In this document: positions 17,428 to 25,471 of the stretch, in pieces
Numbering within the stretch: position 1 is the first letter of the stretch
Layout: the number at the start of each line of letters is the position of its first letter
From: Akkermansiaceae bacterium
Lineage (GTDB): Bacteria; Verrucomicrobiota; Verrucomicrobiia; Verrucomicrobiales; Akkermansiaceae
Direction of reading: 5' to 3'
Length of the DNA: 39,525 nt
NCBI GenBank assembly: GCA_903919975.1
Contig: CAIXKE010000075.1
Coordinates: 1 to 39,525, forward strand
Made by a program: the position numbers and the translations under genes
The notes under the pieces: generated by a model
Told to the model about the DNA's origin: nothing
The model's input: only the letters and a program-made list of their open reading frames with translations
Database searches by the model: none

Positions 17428-19632
17428 TCAGAACGCGCCGTTGAGTTTGCGGCCGGTCCAGAAGATGCCGAGCAGGACGATGAGTGCGACGAGTGTGGCC
17501 CAATGCGACCAGAGGGGGATGCGGGTTTCGAGTGGGCGGGGCTCGGGTAGGGCGTTGATTTCTTTGATGAGATCGGCGATTTGTGCGGGCTGGATGACGC
17601 GACCGCGTGAAATGCGGGCCATTTCATCCAACACTTCCGGGCGTGCGGGTTGGCCGGTTTTTTCGATTTCCACACCTTGGGCGAGGAGGGTGGTTTCGAG
17701 TGGTTTGTCCTCGGCTCCGCTGACGGTGGCGCGGATTTTCCAGGCGCCGGGGAGATCGACTTTGAATCGGCCATTGAAGGCACCCCAGGCGGATTCATTT
17801 TTCTGGAGGTCAATGCGCTGGGTGCGTCCGTCAGGGGCGGTTAGATCGATGGAAACAATGCCTTTTTCGAGGGGTGCGCCATTGGCGTCGAAGGCGTTGG
17901 CATTGAGGGTGACGGTGGAGCCGGGTTCGGGGCGCTCCGGGTTAAAGAACAGTCGGACACGTTGGCCGGAAGCCATGTTTCGTTGATAGGACATCCAGCG
18001 GGCGACTTGGCCCCAGAAGCGGTAGTGATAGAGATCCTCGACGCCGCGGCGCCAGCGCCATGCGGAATCGATGCCCATGAAGAGCACTTTGCCATTGGCG
18101 GCGGGTTTGGTGACGAGCAGTGGGATGGGGCCGAATTTGCCACGGTGGTTGCCATGGACGGCGAGCACTTCGGTGCCGCCCTTGGCTTTGATGACGGGGG
18201 CGTGCCAATAGAAACCGGGAAGGCGGCGCCAGATGCCGGGATTTTCCTCCTCGTTGTTGCCGAGCATGGTGAGCAGCGAGCTGCGGCCTTCGGTGGTGAG
18301 GGTGAGCGGTGAGGCGATGGCCTCGGCGATGCCTTGGCGATGGTCTTCATCGAGGATGACGGGGATCAAGTCTGATAGATCAGTGTCTAACAAAGAGAAC
18401 TGGTTTCCTTTGGAGCCGGGCAGGAAGACGACGCCGGATGCCTGGTTCTCGACAAGTCCGCGGATGAGAGAGCATTGTTCTTTGGTGAGCTGGTCGTTGG
18501 CCACGCCGACATCGCCGAGGAAGATGACGTCATATTTCGCGAGGTCTTCGAGTTTTTCGGGAAACTTTTCGATGTAGTCCTTGCCGCCGCCGGGGCCGAG
18601 GGCGGGGTGGAAGAGAAGGCAGGAAAGCTCGACGCCGGGGTCGCGCGAGAGGGCGTTGCGCAGGAAGCGGTATTCCCAACGCGGCGTGGACTCGATGACG
18701 AGCACGCGGATTTTCTCCGGCCGACCGGCGATGACGAATTTGCGCGAGTTGTTCGTCGCGATGAGTTCGCCATCGGCGACGGGGATGGAGAGTTCGAGTG
18801 TGGAGGAGCCTTCTTTTTCAAGCCGCCAGAGCACGGAATCAAAAGTCTCGGCGTTGGGCGGCAGGACGATGTCCTTGGTGTGTTCGCGGCCGGATTCATC
18901 GCGGAGGCGGACGATGGTGCGGACTTGGCGATCGAGTGAGGAGCGGATGGAAAAGGGGATTTGGACGTTTTCTCCGACGATGCCGTAGCTGGGCGCGCTG
19001 ACCGCTAACAGATCGAGATCCGGCAAGCGCGATTGGCTGCCGACGGGGATGGGGAAAAGCGGCACGCCGCGGAGGCGCATTTTTTGGGCGGCAGCGACGG
19101 GGGGGTGGCCGAGGTTGTAGTCGCCATCACTGAAGAGAATGACGGCGCGGAGGTTGTTTTCCGGTTTGAGGATTTCGGAGAGAGGAGCTTCGAGGTCGGT
19201 GCCGGAGAGCGCGGGCTGGTTCGGATCGGGGGTGGCGAAAGGGGTGGTGCTGACTTCATTTGCGCCAGCGGCTTCGAGGGGTTTCCACAGTTCGGAGGCG
19301 AGTGCTTGTTTCACCCAGTCGGCACGGGAAACGATGGTTTTTTTGTCAGAGATGACCGACGGTAGCTCGGCGTCGATAGTGGACATGGATTTGGAATCGT
19401 CCCAGAGGATGGCGATTTCCGGTTTGGTGTCCGGGTGGATGACGGTGAGCCATTCCGGCCGCCAGAGGAGGATGACCACGGTAAGAACGGCGATCATGCG
19501 GAGGATTTCCAAGGCTGCGGTGCGGCTGCGGTGCGGGCTGCGTTTCCATGTTAGAAACGACAGACTCCCGATGACCAGCAGTGCGATGATGCCGATCCAG
19601 AGGGTGACGGGAGTGGGGCTTAAATGAAGCAC
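17428..19632 (-). CDS. Large membrane-anchored VWA-type protein (last gene of the moxR operon)
   Basis: The 734-residue product has two N-terminal membrane helices (about 8-27 and 44-57) and one near the C-terminus (RIPLWSHWATLVALIVLLG). After the second helix, ILWDDSKSMS (Asp78, Ser80, Ser82) forms a DxSxS metal site of a von Willebrand A domain, followed by AVILFSDGDYNLG. The middle contains a domain with KIRVLVIESTPRWEYRFLR and YDVIFLGDVG, like the glutamine-amidotransferase-like domain found in such proteins, and a beta-rich part follows. No catalytic Cys is evident. The start is GTG (19632), which lies inside an A/T-rich intergenic repeat; the next in-frame ATG would remove the first helix. 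The function is probably envelope-related, with moxR and DUF58, but unproven. Confidence 0.75.
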   Translation of the reverse strand: MLHLSPTPVTLWIGIIALLVIGSLSFLTWKRSPHRSRTAALEILRMIAVLTVVILLWRPEWLTVIHPDTKPEIAILWDDSKSMSTIDAELPSVISDKKTIVSRADWVKQALASELWKPLEAAGANEVSTTPFATPDPNQPALSGTDLEAPLSEILKPENNLRAVILFSDGDYNLGHPPVAAAQKMRLRGVPLFPIPVGSQSRLPDLDLLAVSAPSYGIVGENVQIPFSIRSSLDRQVRTIVRLRDESGREHTKDIVLPPNAETFDSVLWRLEKEGSSTLELSIPVADGELIATNNSRKFVIAGRPEKIRVLVIESTPRWEYRFLRNALSRDPGVELSCLLFHPALGPGGGKDYIEKFPEKLEDLAKYDVIFLGDVGVANDQLTKEQCSLIRGLVENQASGVVFLPGSKGNQFSLLDTDLSDLIPVILDEDHRQGIAEAIASPLTLTTEGRSSLLTMLGNNEEENPGIWRRLPGFYWHAPVIKAKGGTEVLAVHGNHRGKFGPIPLLVTKPAANGKVLFMGIDSAWRWRRGVEDLYHYRFWGQVARWMSYQRNMASGQRVRLFFNPERPEPGSTVTLNANAFDANGAPLEKGIVSIDLTAPDGRTQRIDLQKNESAWGAFNGRFKVDLPGAWKIRATVSGAEDKPLETTLLAQGVEIEKTGQPARPEVLDEMARISRGRVIQPAQIADLIKEINALPEPRPLETRIPLWSHWATLVALIVLLGIFWTGRKLNGAF

Positions 19633-19666
19633 TAAATCTTAAGTATTAAATTTGAAACGAAGAGAA
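19627..19666 (+). repeat. A/T-rich intergenic repeat, copy 1
   Basis: This 40-bp sequence begins AAGCACTAAATCTTAAG and ends GAAACGAAGAGAA. It matches copy 2 (21687-21726) at 38 of 40 positions and copy 3 (22160-22199, inverted) at most positions. Each copy is made of two similar halves (AAGCACTAAATCTT / AAGTATTAAATTTG). Copy 1 overlaps the GTG start of the large VWA gene. Confidence 0.75.
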
Positions 19667-19700
19667 TTCATGAAAGACAGGCTAAGATGGCGATATGAAT

Positions 19701-21680
19701 TCAAGCTGGGGATTTTTGTGGGAGGACTTCGGGGTGGGATTTTTTGGGTAGGCAGAGGAGTGTTTCGGCGAGCAGGAAGAAGAGGACTGCGACGAGGAAG
19801 GCGCGCCAGACATCGCGTGAGAGTGAGGGGTCGTTGGCTTGGCCGGCTTGATCGAGCAGGGTGAAATTCGTGCCGTCGAGGGCGGCGTTGAGTTGCTCGC
19901 GAGTGAGGATTTCCGGGGAGTCTTCCTGGGGTGGGCGATTGATGGCGAGCAGGCGCTCGCCGAGACGGAAGATGCCGGATTCGTATTCGGTGTTGGCGGG
20001 ATCCGGGGTGCCGAAGTCATCGAGGCGGCGGCGGGTTTCACCGGGCAGAAGGCGGGCGGAATCGGAGCCGACGGTGGTGAGGTAGGAGGCATCGAAGCGG
20101 TCGGTTCCGGCCTCGACGATGCGTTGGACCAAGGGGAGCAGGACATCGGCGTCGCCGAGATTCGACCAGGTGTAATCCGGGATGGAGCCGAGGAACCAGG
20201 CGGTGCCGCGATCGAGGATGCGGCGGGCGATGACGGGTTCGCCATCTTCCCAGCGGGCGAGCGGTGTGGCGTCGCCCAGCGGGATTTGGCGGCGGATGGC
20301 TTTGAGGCGGTTGGCGGCGACGGGTGTGCCATCGATGCTATCGCGAAGCGGGCCATCGGTGTGGTTCCAATCGGATAGAATGAAGAACTTTCCGGCGGGG
20401 GCTTCCGAGGGATCGGCCCATTTGAGATCGAGGAAAGAGTTTTGGGAGGCTGTGGCGGGGGGTAAAAACAGGACCTGGCCACCGGATGTTAGAAATTGTT
20501 GGATGGCTTCCGCTGTGGCACCTGTGGGAAGCGGGGCGGCCCAGAAAATGGCGGCGAGATCTGGGGTGATGGCTTGGGCGGCTTGTACGGGATCGACGCG
20601 GAAGGAGCTCAAGTTTCCATATCCCGGAGGCGCGGTGGCGAGGGCGAGGTATTCGGCGGTTTCTCCGGCAGGGGCAACAACGAGCGATGCGGCGGGACGG
20701 GCGGGGCCGTAGGCGAAAAAGGCGGCGTTGTCGCGGGCGTTGCCATCGGCGGGGATGGACAACCAACCATGGCCGGTCTCGCTGCCGCTGGGGAGTGGGA
20801 CGCGTTTTTGGAAACTGAGCGATTGGCCGGGGAGGGTGAGGTTTTCGGTGGTGCGGGTGCCGTTGAGATTGGTGGTGAGGGGGACGGATGTGGACCCGCG
20901 GGCCTCGCGGGAGCGGAGGACTTCCAGATCGAGGAGGAGTTCGTCTCCGGTGCGGCGGGAGCCGAGCACTCTGACGGATGCGTTAGTCGCCGTAGGGCCG
21001 GTGAGCGAAAGCACGCGGATGGCAGGTTTTTGCGGGAGGGCGGCTAGGTTGGCGCGGGCGGAGTCCCAGCGCTCGTCATGGTGGTGCCAATTCGAGGATT
21101 GGAGGTCGGAGGCGAGCCAGACTTCGGCGCGCTCGGTGGAGCTTGTTAGAAATTCGGCGGCGCGGTTGAGGAGTGTGGGGAAGTCCGCGGCGCTGTCGGT
21201 ACCGGCGGTGGAGGAAAGATCGGCGAGAATTTCGGGGGAGGGGATTTCCTGAGGGTTGTTCGAGGCGCTGTCGATCAGGACGAGGCGCGGGTTGCCGAGA
21301 TCCGCCATGGCTTCGCGGACTTTTTGGATGATGATCTGGCGGCGGGAGTCGAGTCCGTCGCCGGGTTTGATTTCCATCGATGCGGAGCGATCGAGCAGTA
21401 GGACGACGGTCTCGATGGAGCCGCCGCCCCAACCGAGGAGGCCGGAGGCGATGGGGCGCGCGGCGGCAGCGGCGAGCGCGGCGATGCTGAGGGCGCGGCA
21501 GGTGAGGATGAGGATGTGGCGGAGTTTTTTCTTGCCGCGTGATTCGCGGGCCGCCTTGAGCAGGAATTGCATTGCCGCCCATTGGATCGTCTTGTGACGA
21601 CGGCGGTTGATCAGGTGGATCACGATGGGCACGGCGGCCGCAGCGAGGAACCAGAGGAAAATGGGTGAGAGGAAGAGCAT
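19701..21680 (-). CDS. BatA-like protein with N-terminal membrane domain and VWA domain
   Basis: The 659-residue product begins MLFLSPIFLWFLAAAAVPI, followed by HLINRRRHKTIQWAAMQFL and HILILTCRALSIAALA: the two-helix BatA N-terminal domain (PF07584 type). The VWA metal site LLLDRSASME (Asp97, Ser99, Ser101) follows. The rest is a long periplasmic region with a section like a GATase1-like fold (SLVVAPAGETAEYL, IFWAAPLPTGAT, SGGQVLFLPP) and a C-terminal membrane helix (AFLVAVLFFLLAETLLCLP). A GTG 12 bases further up (21692) is another possible start and lies inside intergenic repeat copy 2. In moxR operons such proteins are thought to assemble membrane complexes with the AAA+ ATPase; the role here is inferred from context. 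Confidence 0.8.
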   Translation of the reverse strand: MLFLSPIFLWFLAAAAVPIVIHLINRRRHKTIQWAAMQFLLKAARESRGKKKLRHILILTCRALSIAALAAAAARPIASGLLGWGGGSIETVVLLLDRSASMEIKPGDGLDSRRQIIIQKVREAMADLGNPRLVLIDSASNNPQEIPSPEILADLSSTAGTDSAADFPTLLNRAAEFLTSSTERAEVWLASDLQSSNWHHHDERWDSARANLAALPQKPAIRVLSLTGPTATNASVRVLGSRRTGDELLLDLEVLRSREARGSTSVPLTTNLNGTRTTENLTLPGQSLSFQKRVPLPSGSETGHGWLSIPADGNARDNAAFFAYGPARPAASLVVAPAGETAEYLALATAPPGYGNLSSFRVDPVQAAQAITPDLAAIFWAAPLPTGATAEAIQQFLTSGGQVLFLPPATASQNSFLDLKWADPSEAPAGKFFILSDWNHTDGPLRDSIDGTPVAANRLKAIRRQIPLGDATPLARWEDGEPVIARRILDRGTAWFLGSIPDYTWSNLGDADVLLPLVQRIVEAGTDRFDASYLTTVGSDSARLLPGETRRRLDDFGTPDPANTEYESGIFRLGERLLAINRPPQEDSPEILTREQLNAALDGTNFTLLDQAGQANDPSLSRDVWRAFLVAVLFFLLAETLLCLPKKSHPEVLPQKSPA

Positions 21681-21686
21681 GTTTTT

Positions 21687-21726
21687 AAGCACTAAATCTT
21701 AAGTACTAAATTCGAAACGAAGAGAA
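21687..21726 (+). repeat. A/T-rich intergenic repeat, copy 2 (left arm of the cassette)
   Basis: The sequence begins AAGCACTAAATCTTAAG and ends GAAACGAAGAGAA. It is 38/40 identical to copy 1, in the same orientation, and about 37/40 identical to the inverted copy 3. It overlaps the possible GTG start (21692-21690) of the BatA-like gene. Confidence 0.75.
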
Positions 21727-21763
21727 AGATGAAGAGGAAGAGGAGAAATGAGAGGTGGGGTTG

Positions 21764-22126
21764 CTATTGGGAATTGCGGAGGATGGTGGCTAGGATTCGG
21801 GTGAGTCCGTCGGATTCTTTGAAGAGGATGTGAAGAGTTGATTTGGTGGATTCGTTCTCAGAAGTGGCGCCGAGTAGACGGAGCCAGAGTTTGCTCTCGC
21901 TAGCTTCTTTTTTTGATATGCGAATACGGAACATGAAATCCGGTTTTGAGACCGCATTGTTAGCCTCGATGTAATTAGCTGCGACCGATCCGGAAGAGCG
22001 GAGCAACTGATCGACCTCAGTCCATTGGACACGCGACCACTTCGAGCCAGTAATGCAGGATCACACCGCCAGTGCATACTGGTATGTGCGTTCTTCCAAA
22101 TCATATCCGGGCTGGTTTTCATCCAT
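21764..22126 (-). pseudogene. Four-helix bundle protein (S23/IVP, Avd-like), with an internal stop codon
   Basis: From the ATG at 22126 the reading is MDENQPGYDLEERTYQYALAV, then TGA at 22063-22061. It goes on in the same frame with QLLRSSGSVAANYIEANNAV, SKPDFMFRIRISKKEASES and KLWLRLLGA, ending at 21764. This is a clear member of the four-helix-bundle family found in 23S rRNA intervening sequences and related to the Avd accessory protein of diversity-generating retroelements. Family members have about the same number of residues between the 'AL.V' and 'QLLRS' motifs, so the stop is a point mutation, not a frameshift. Intact length would be 120 residues. Translation could only restart after codon 22, losing helix 1. 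It is not part of an rRNA operon here. Confidence 0.8.
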
Positions 22127-22159
22127 TTCTTCCTTTCGAATTTCGTGCTTCAACTCTTC

Positions 22160-22199
22160 CTCTTCGTTTAGAATTTATTGCTTAAGATTTAGTGCTTCG
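22160..22199 (-). repeat. A/T-rich intergenic repeat, copy 3, inverted (right arm of the cassette)
   Basis: Read on the minus strand it begins AAGCACTAAATCTTAAG and ends TAAACGAAGAGGA, inverted relative to copies 1 and 2. The TAA stop codon of the DUF58 gene lies inside it (AAG CAC TAA). A further degenerate half-unit (GAAGCACGAAATTCGAAAG) follows on the minus strand, just before the four-helix-bundle ATG. Confidence 0.7.
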
Positions 22200-23082
22200 A
22201 CTTGGGGAGTCGGGCGGTTAGAAAATCACGTAGCAGTGGTTCGAGCGGGGTGTCGGTGGTGATGAGTTGGTAATCGGCGGAGGCGTCGTGGCATTTGGCG
22301 CGGACGGTGGTGAGGAAATCGCGGAGGGCGGTTTTGTATTCGTCGGCGATGAGGTTGGGTTCGGCGACGAGGGCGGTGCCGTCTTCGAGATCGACGAAGC
22401 GGTGTGGGCGGTCGAACTCGAAGTCGATTTCCTGGGGGTCCATCAGGTGGAAGACCGAAATGTCATGTTTGCGGTAGCGAAGGTGCTGGAGGGCGTCGCC
22501 GAGAGCCGCTGGATCTGTGAAGAGATCGGAGAGGATGACGATGAATGCGCGTTGGCCGATTTTTTCGGCGATGGTGTGGAGTGCGGGGAGCAGGCCGGTT
22601 TCGCCGGAGGGCTCGAGTTTTCCGAGGGTGGAGAAGAAGCGTTCGAGGTGGGCGGCGCGGCGGCTGGGCGGGACTTCGAGGTGGAGCTTGTCGGTGCAGA
22701 TCGAGAGGCCTGCGGCATCGCCTTGGTTGACGAGTAAGTAGGCGAGGGATGCGGCGATGCGGCGGGCGACCTGGATTTTGGCCTCGCCCTTGCCGGCGAA
22801 TTTCATCGAGCCCGAGGCATCGACGACGAAATAAGCGCGGAGGTTGGTGTCGGCTTCGAATTCCTTGATGTAGAAGCGATCTGAGCGGGCGAAGGCTTTC
22901 CAGTCGAGGCGGCGGGTGTCATCGCCGGGCACGTATTTCCGGTATTCCGCGAACTCGACGGATGATCCGCGGTGGGGCGAGCGGTGTTTGCCGGCGACAT
23001 TGCCCATCATCGGCAGGCGCGACTCGATGGGCAGCGAGCCGAGGCGGGAGAGAAGGTCGTTGTCGATGAAGGAGTGGCTCAT
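22189..23082 (-). CDS. DUF58 protein of the moxR operon
   Basis: The 297-residue product starts at the ATG at 23082 (MSHSFIDNDLLSRL); ATGA overlap with the moxR stop makes this start almost certain and implies coupled translation. It shows the DUF58 core GSSVEFAEYRKYVPGDDTRRLDW and ARSDRFYIKEFEADTN, then a VWA-like domain with VVDASGSMKFAG and FIVILSDLFTD. There is no membrane helix, so the protein is probably cytosolic or membrane-associated through partners. DUF58 proteins accompany MoxR ATPases in almost all such operons. The last residues (SKH) and the stop codon lie inside an intergenic repeat, so the natural C-terminus may have been changed by the repeat. Confidence 0.88.
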   Translation of the reverse strand: MSHSFIDNDLLSRLGSLPIESRLPMMGNVAGKHRSPHRGSSVEFAEYRKYVPGDDTRRLDWKAFARSDRFYIKEFEADTNLRAYFVVDASGSMKFAGKGEAKIQVARRIAASLAYLLVNQGDAAGLSICTDKLHLEVPPSRRAAHLERFFSTLGKLEPSGETGLLPALHTIAEKIGQRAFIVILSDLFTDPAALGDALQHLRYRKHDISVFHLMDPQEIDFEFDRPHRFVDLEDGTALVAEPNLIADEYKTALRDFLTTVRAKCHDASADYQLITTDTPLEPLLRDFLTARLPKSKH

Positions 23083-24101
23083 TCTTCCCGCATTTCCTTG
23101 ATGAGGCGCTCGACGATTTTTTTGGAGGTCATGCCTTGTGACTCGGCGGCGAAATTGGTGATAACGCGGTGGGTGAGGACCGAGGAGGCGACGGCTTCGA
23201 TGTCTTCGAGCGAGGCCATGTAGGCGCCGCGGAGGGCGGCGCGGGATTTTGCGCCGAGGATGAGGTATTGCACGGCGCGCGGGCCGGCGCCCCAGCCGAC
23301 GGTTTCCTTGATCCATTGTGGGGATTCGGGTTCGCCGGGGCGAGTCTTGCGGACGATTTTGACGGCGTATTCGTAGAGGTGTTCGGGGACTGGGACGCGG
23401 CGGACGAGTTGTTGGTAAGCGAGGACTTTTTCCCCGTTGAGCAGATGGTTCAGGACTTGGCGGGCGGTGCCGGTGGTTTCACGAGCGATGCGTTTTTCTT
23501 CATCGGCGGAGGGGTATTCGACCTCGATGAGGAACATGAAACGGTCGAGTTGGGCTTCGGGGAGTGGGTAGGTTCCTTCTTGTTCGATCGGGTTTTGCGT
23601 GGCGAGCACGAAGAATGGCGGCTGCAGCGTGTAGGTGTGGCCGAGGACGGTGACCTTGTTTTCCTGCATGGCCTCCAACATTGCGGACTGCGTTTTTGCC
23701 GGGGAGCGATTGATTTCGTCGGCCAGCACGATGTTTGCGAAGACGGGCCCTTTGATGAATTCGAACTGGCGTCTTCCGCCGACGCCGGATTCCTGGATGA
23801 TGTCGGTGCCGGTGATGTCCGCGGGCATCAGGTCGGGCGTGAACTGGATGCGGTTGAAGGAGAGGTCGAAGGTCTGGGCCACCGAGGAAACGAGCAGTGT
23901 CTTGGCGAGGCCGGGCACACCCATGAGCAACGCGTGACCGCGGGCGAAAAGGCAGATGGCGAGCCGCTCGATGACTTGGTCCTGACCGATGATGATCTTA
24001 CCGAGCTCGGCGCGAAATTCCTGATAGGTTTTGCCGAGTTCGTCGATTGCTGCGACGTCGTCGGGTGGGAGTTGCTGGCTGAGTTCGGGGATGGAATCCA
24101 T
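23079..24101 (-). CDS. MoxR-family AAA+ ATPase
   Basis: The 340-residue chaperone-like ATPase begins MDSIPELSQQLPPDDVAAID. Walker A is GVPGLAKT (61-68), Walker B is ADEINR (about 127-132), and FTPDLMPADITGTDI plus TQNPIEQEGTYPLPEAQ are the conserved MoxR insert and sensor regions. MoxR proteins use ATP to help VWA-domain partners mature or insert metals. The partners here are the DUF58 protein (overlapping by 4 bp) and the two VWA membrane proteins further down. It is the first gene of the operon and is divergent from tlyA, with a 208-bp gap holding the promoters of both. Confidence 0.93.
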   Translation of the reverse strand: MDSIPELSQQLPPDDVAAIDELGKTYQEFRAELGKIIIGQDQVIERLAICLFARGHALLMGVPGLAKTLLVSSVAQTFDLSFNRIQFTPDLMPADITGTDIIQESGVGGRRQFEFIKGPVFANIVLADEINRSPAKTQSAMLEAMQENKVTVLGHTYTLQPPFFVLATQNPIEQEGTYPLPEAQLDRFMFLIEVEYPSADEEKRIARETTGTARQVLNHLLNGEKVLAYQQLVRRVPVPEHLYEYAVKIVRKTRPGEPESPQWIKETVGWGAGPRAVQYLILGAKSRAALRGAYMASLEDIEAVASSVLTHRVITNFAAESQGMTSKKIVERLIKEMREE

Positions 24102-24309
24102 GGTGTGCTGATTGAAGCGAAGCTAGGACGCAGCTTTGTTTTGTCCAGACGGGAAGTCGGGGCGATGGTGGAACAAATGTGGTGAACATGGGTAAATCAC
24201 CAAGTCTTGGTCGGCTAGGGTCAGCCATTTCACCGTCGATGGGTGGTGGTTCTGGAATGGGGGTTGCGGGCTCCCCCTGATCCTGCTTGGCTGGCGTTTT
24301 TCCCGCCCG

Positions 24310-25212
24310 ATGAAAAACGAACGTGCTGATGCTCTGTTGGTCGCCCGCGGCTTGTGCGATTCCCGCGAGCAGGCAAAACGTCTGATTCTCGCAGGCGAGG
24401 TGCGCAGTGGCGACCGGATCATTGACAAGCCCAGCGCCAAGATCGCCATCGAGGCGCTTCTCGAAATCAAGGAAAGGCCCCGGTTTGTCGGCCGTGGGGG
24501 CTTGAAAATCGAGGCCGCGCTCGATCATTTCCAAATCGATCCCACGGGCTGGGTTTGCATCGACGTCGGGGCCTCGACCGGTGGTTTTACGGATTGTTTG
24601 CTCCAGCGTGGTGCGTTGCGCGTGCATGCGGTTGATGTCGGCACGAACCAATTGGTCTGGAAACTCCGCAATGATCCGCGGGTCATTGTGAAAGAGCAAT
24701 TCAACGCCCGCTACATGGTTCCCGAAGACATTGGTGAGAAAGTGCGCCTCGCAGTGATGGATCTTTCCTTCATCTCATTGACCAAAGTTCTGCCTGCCGT
24801 GTTTTCGGTTTTGGAAGAGGAGGGAAGTCTCGTTTGTTTGATCAAGCCGCAGTTTGAGCTCCAGCGGGAGGATATTTCCAAGGGTGGCATCGTCCGTGAT
24901 CCGGCCCTGCATCAGCGCGCCATCGAAAAAATTCGATGCTTCGTCAGCGAGCAGCCTGGTCTCGAATGGCGCAGTCACATCCCATCTCCGATCACCGGGA
25001 CCGACGGAAACCAGGAGTTCCTCGCTTGGATCGGCTTGGTGAAGAGTGACTCGAGTAAGGTTTCGAGCGCGGTGATGGAAAAGCGGGCCGAACTCATCAC
25101 GCCGCAGAAGGATTGTGAGGGTTGTGGGCGGGAAGCGGTGACGATGATCGATGGCAAGGGTTGGTGTGTGGATTGTTTCCATGAATCCGGATCGTGTTGC
25201 CAGGGAGAGTGA
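24310..25212 (+). CDS. tlyA: TlyA-family rRNA 2'-O-methyltransferase with extra C-terminal zinc-ribbon-like tail
   Basis: TlyA methylates ribose hydroxyls in ribosomal RNA (C1409 of 16S and, in some species, C1920 of 23S). The N-terminus is an S4 RNA-binding domain (ADALLVARGLCDSREQAKR, residues 5-23). It is followed by FVGRGGLKIEAALDHF and the SAM-binding CIDVGASTGGFTDCLLQRGA, then LVCLIKPQFELQ. The family usually ends near GN.EFL (here GNQEFLAWI, about 235-245). Some 45 further residues are present, with a CEGC pair, WCVDC and a further CC near the end, spaced like a zinc ribbon. The start is the ATG at 24310. The gene is single and divergent from moxR. Confidence 0.9.
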   Translation: MKNERADALLVARGLCDSREQAKRLILAGEVRSGDRIIDKPSAKIAIEALLEIKERPRFVGRGGLKIEAALDHFQIDPTGWVCIDVGASTGGFTDCLLQRGALRVHAVDVGTNQLVWKLRNDPRVIVKEQFNARYMVPEDIGEKVRLAVMDLSFISLTKVLPAVFSVLEEEGSLVCLIKPQFELQREDISKGGIVRDPALHQRAIEKIRCFVSEQPGLEWRSHIPSPITGTDGNQEFLAWIGLVKSDSSKVSSAVMEKRAELITPQKDCEGCGREAVTMIDGKGWCVDCFHESGSCCQGE

Positions 25213-25395
25213 TCTGACCGCTTCAGTCATCGCCTTCAAGGATACGGCTCAGCGGGGCTCCGTGCCGGTCCGGCTTTCAACGGCGCCCTGTCCCTTAGCG
25301 CGGGCAAGGAATGGCGGGCTGAAAAATTCCATGAAATTTAGGCTTCCTGCCCGGCCCGGAATGGAAATACTTCCGCCCCGACCGCAAGGTCGATG

Positions 25396-25471
25396 GCCGG
25401 CTTAGCTCAGTTGGTAGAGCAGTTCATTTGTAATGATCAGGTCAACGGTTCGAGTCCGTTAGCCGGCTCCA
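25396..25471 (+). tRNA. tRNA-Thr (anticodon UGU)
   Basis: A complete 76-nt cloverleaf. The acceptor arm GCCGGCT (25396-25402) pairs with AGCCGGC (25461-25467). The D arm is GCTC-AGTTGGTA-GAGC, and the anticodon loop TTTGTAA carries TGT. The T arm has GGTTCGAGTCC. CCA is encoded at 25469-25471. The anticodon stem has one T-T mismatch. It stands alone between tlyA and pta. Confidence 0.95.

Larger units (their letters stand above)
21687..22199 (-). mobile_element. Putative mobile cassette: four-helix-bundle gene between inverted repeats
   Basis: The 513-bp unit is bounded by two inverted copies of the same 40-bp A/T-rich repeat and contains only the four-helix-bundle (S23/IVP-type) pseudogene. 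It splits the moxR-DUF58-batA operon between DUF58 and batA. No transposase is encoded and I see no clear target duplication at the edges. A third copy of the repeat, without cargo, lies one gene downstream (19627-19666). Mobility is inference from the arrangement. Confidence 0.45.

Noticed and set aside
1988..22063. TGA read as an amino acid (recoding) in the transposase and four-helix-bundle genes
   Set aside because: Many intact genes here end in TGA (dnaA, rhaB, galK, moxR), and the two internal TGA codons replace different residues; point mutations explain them better.
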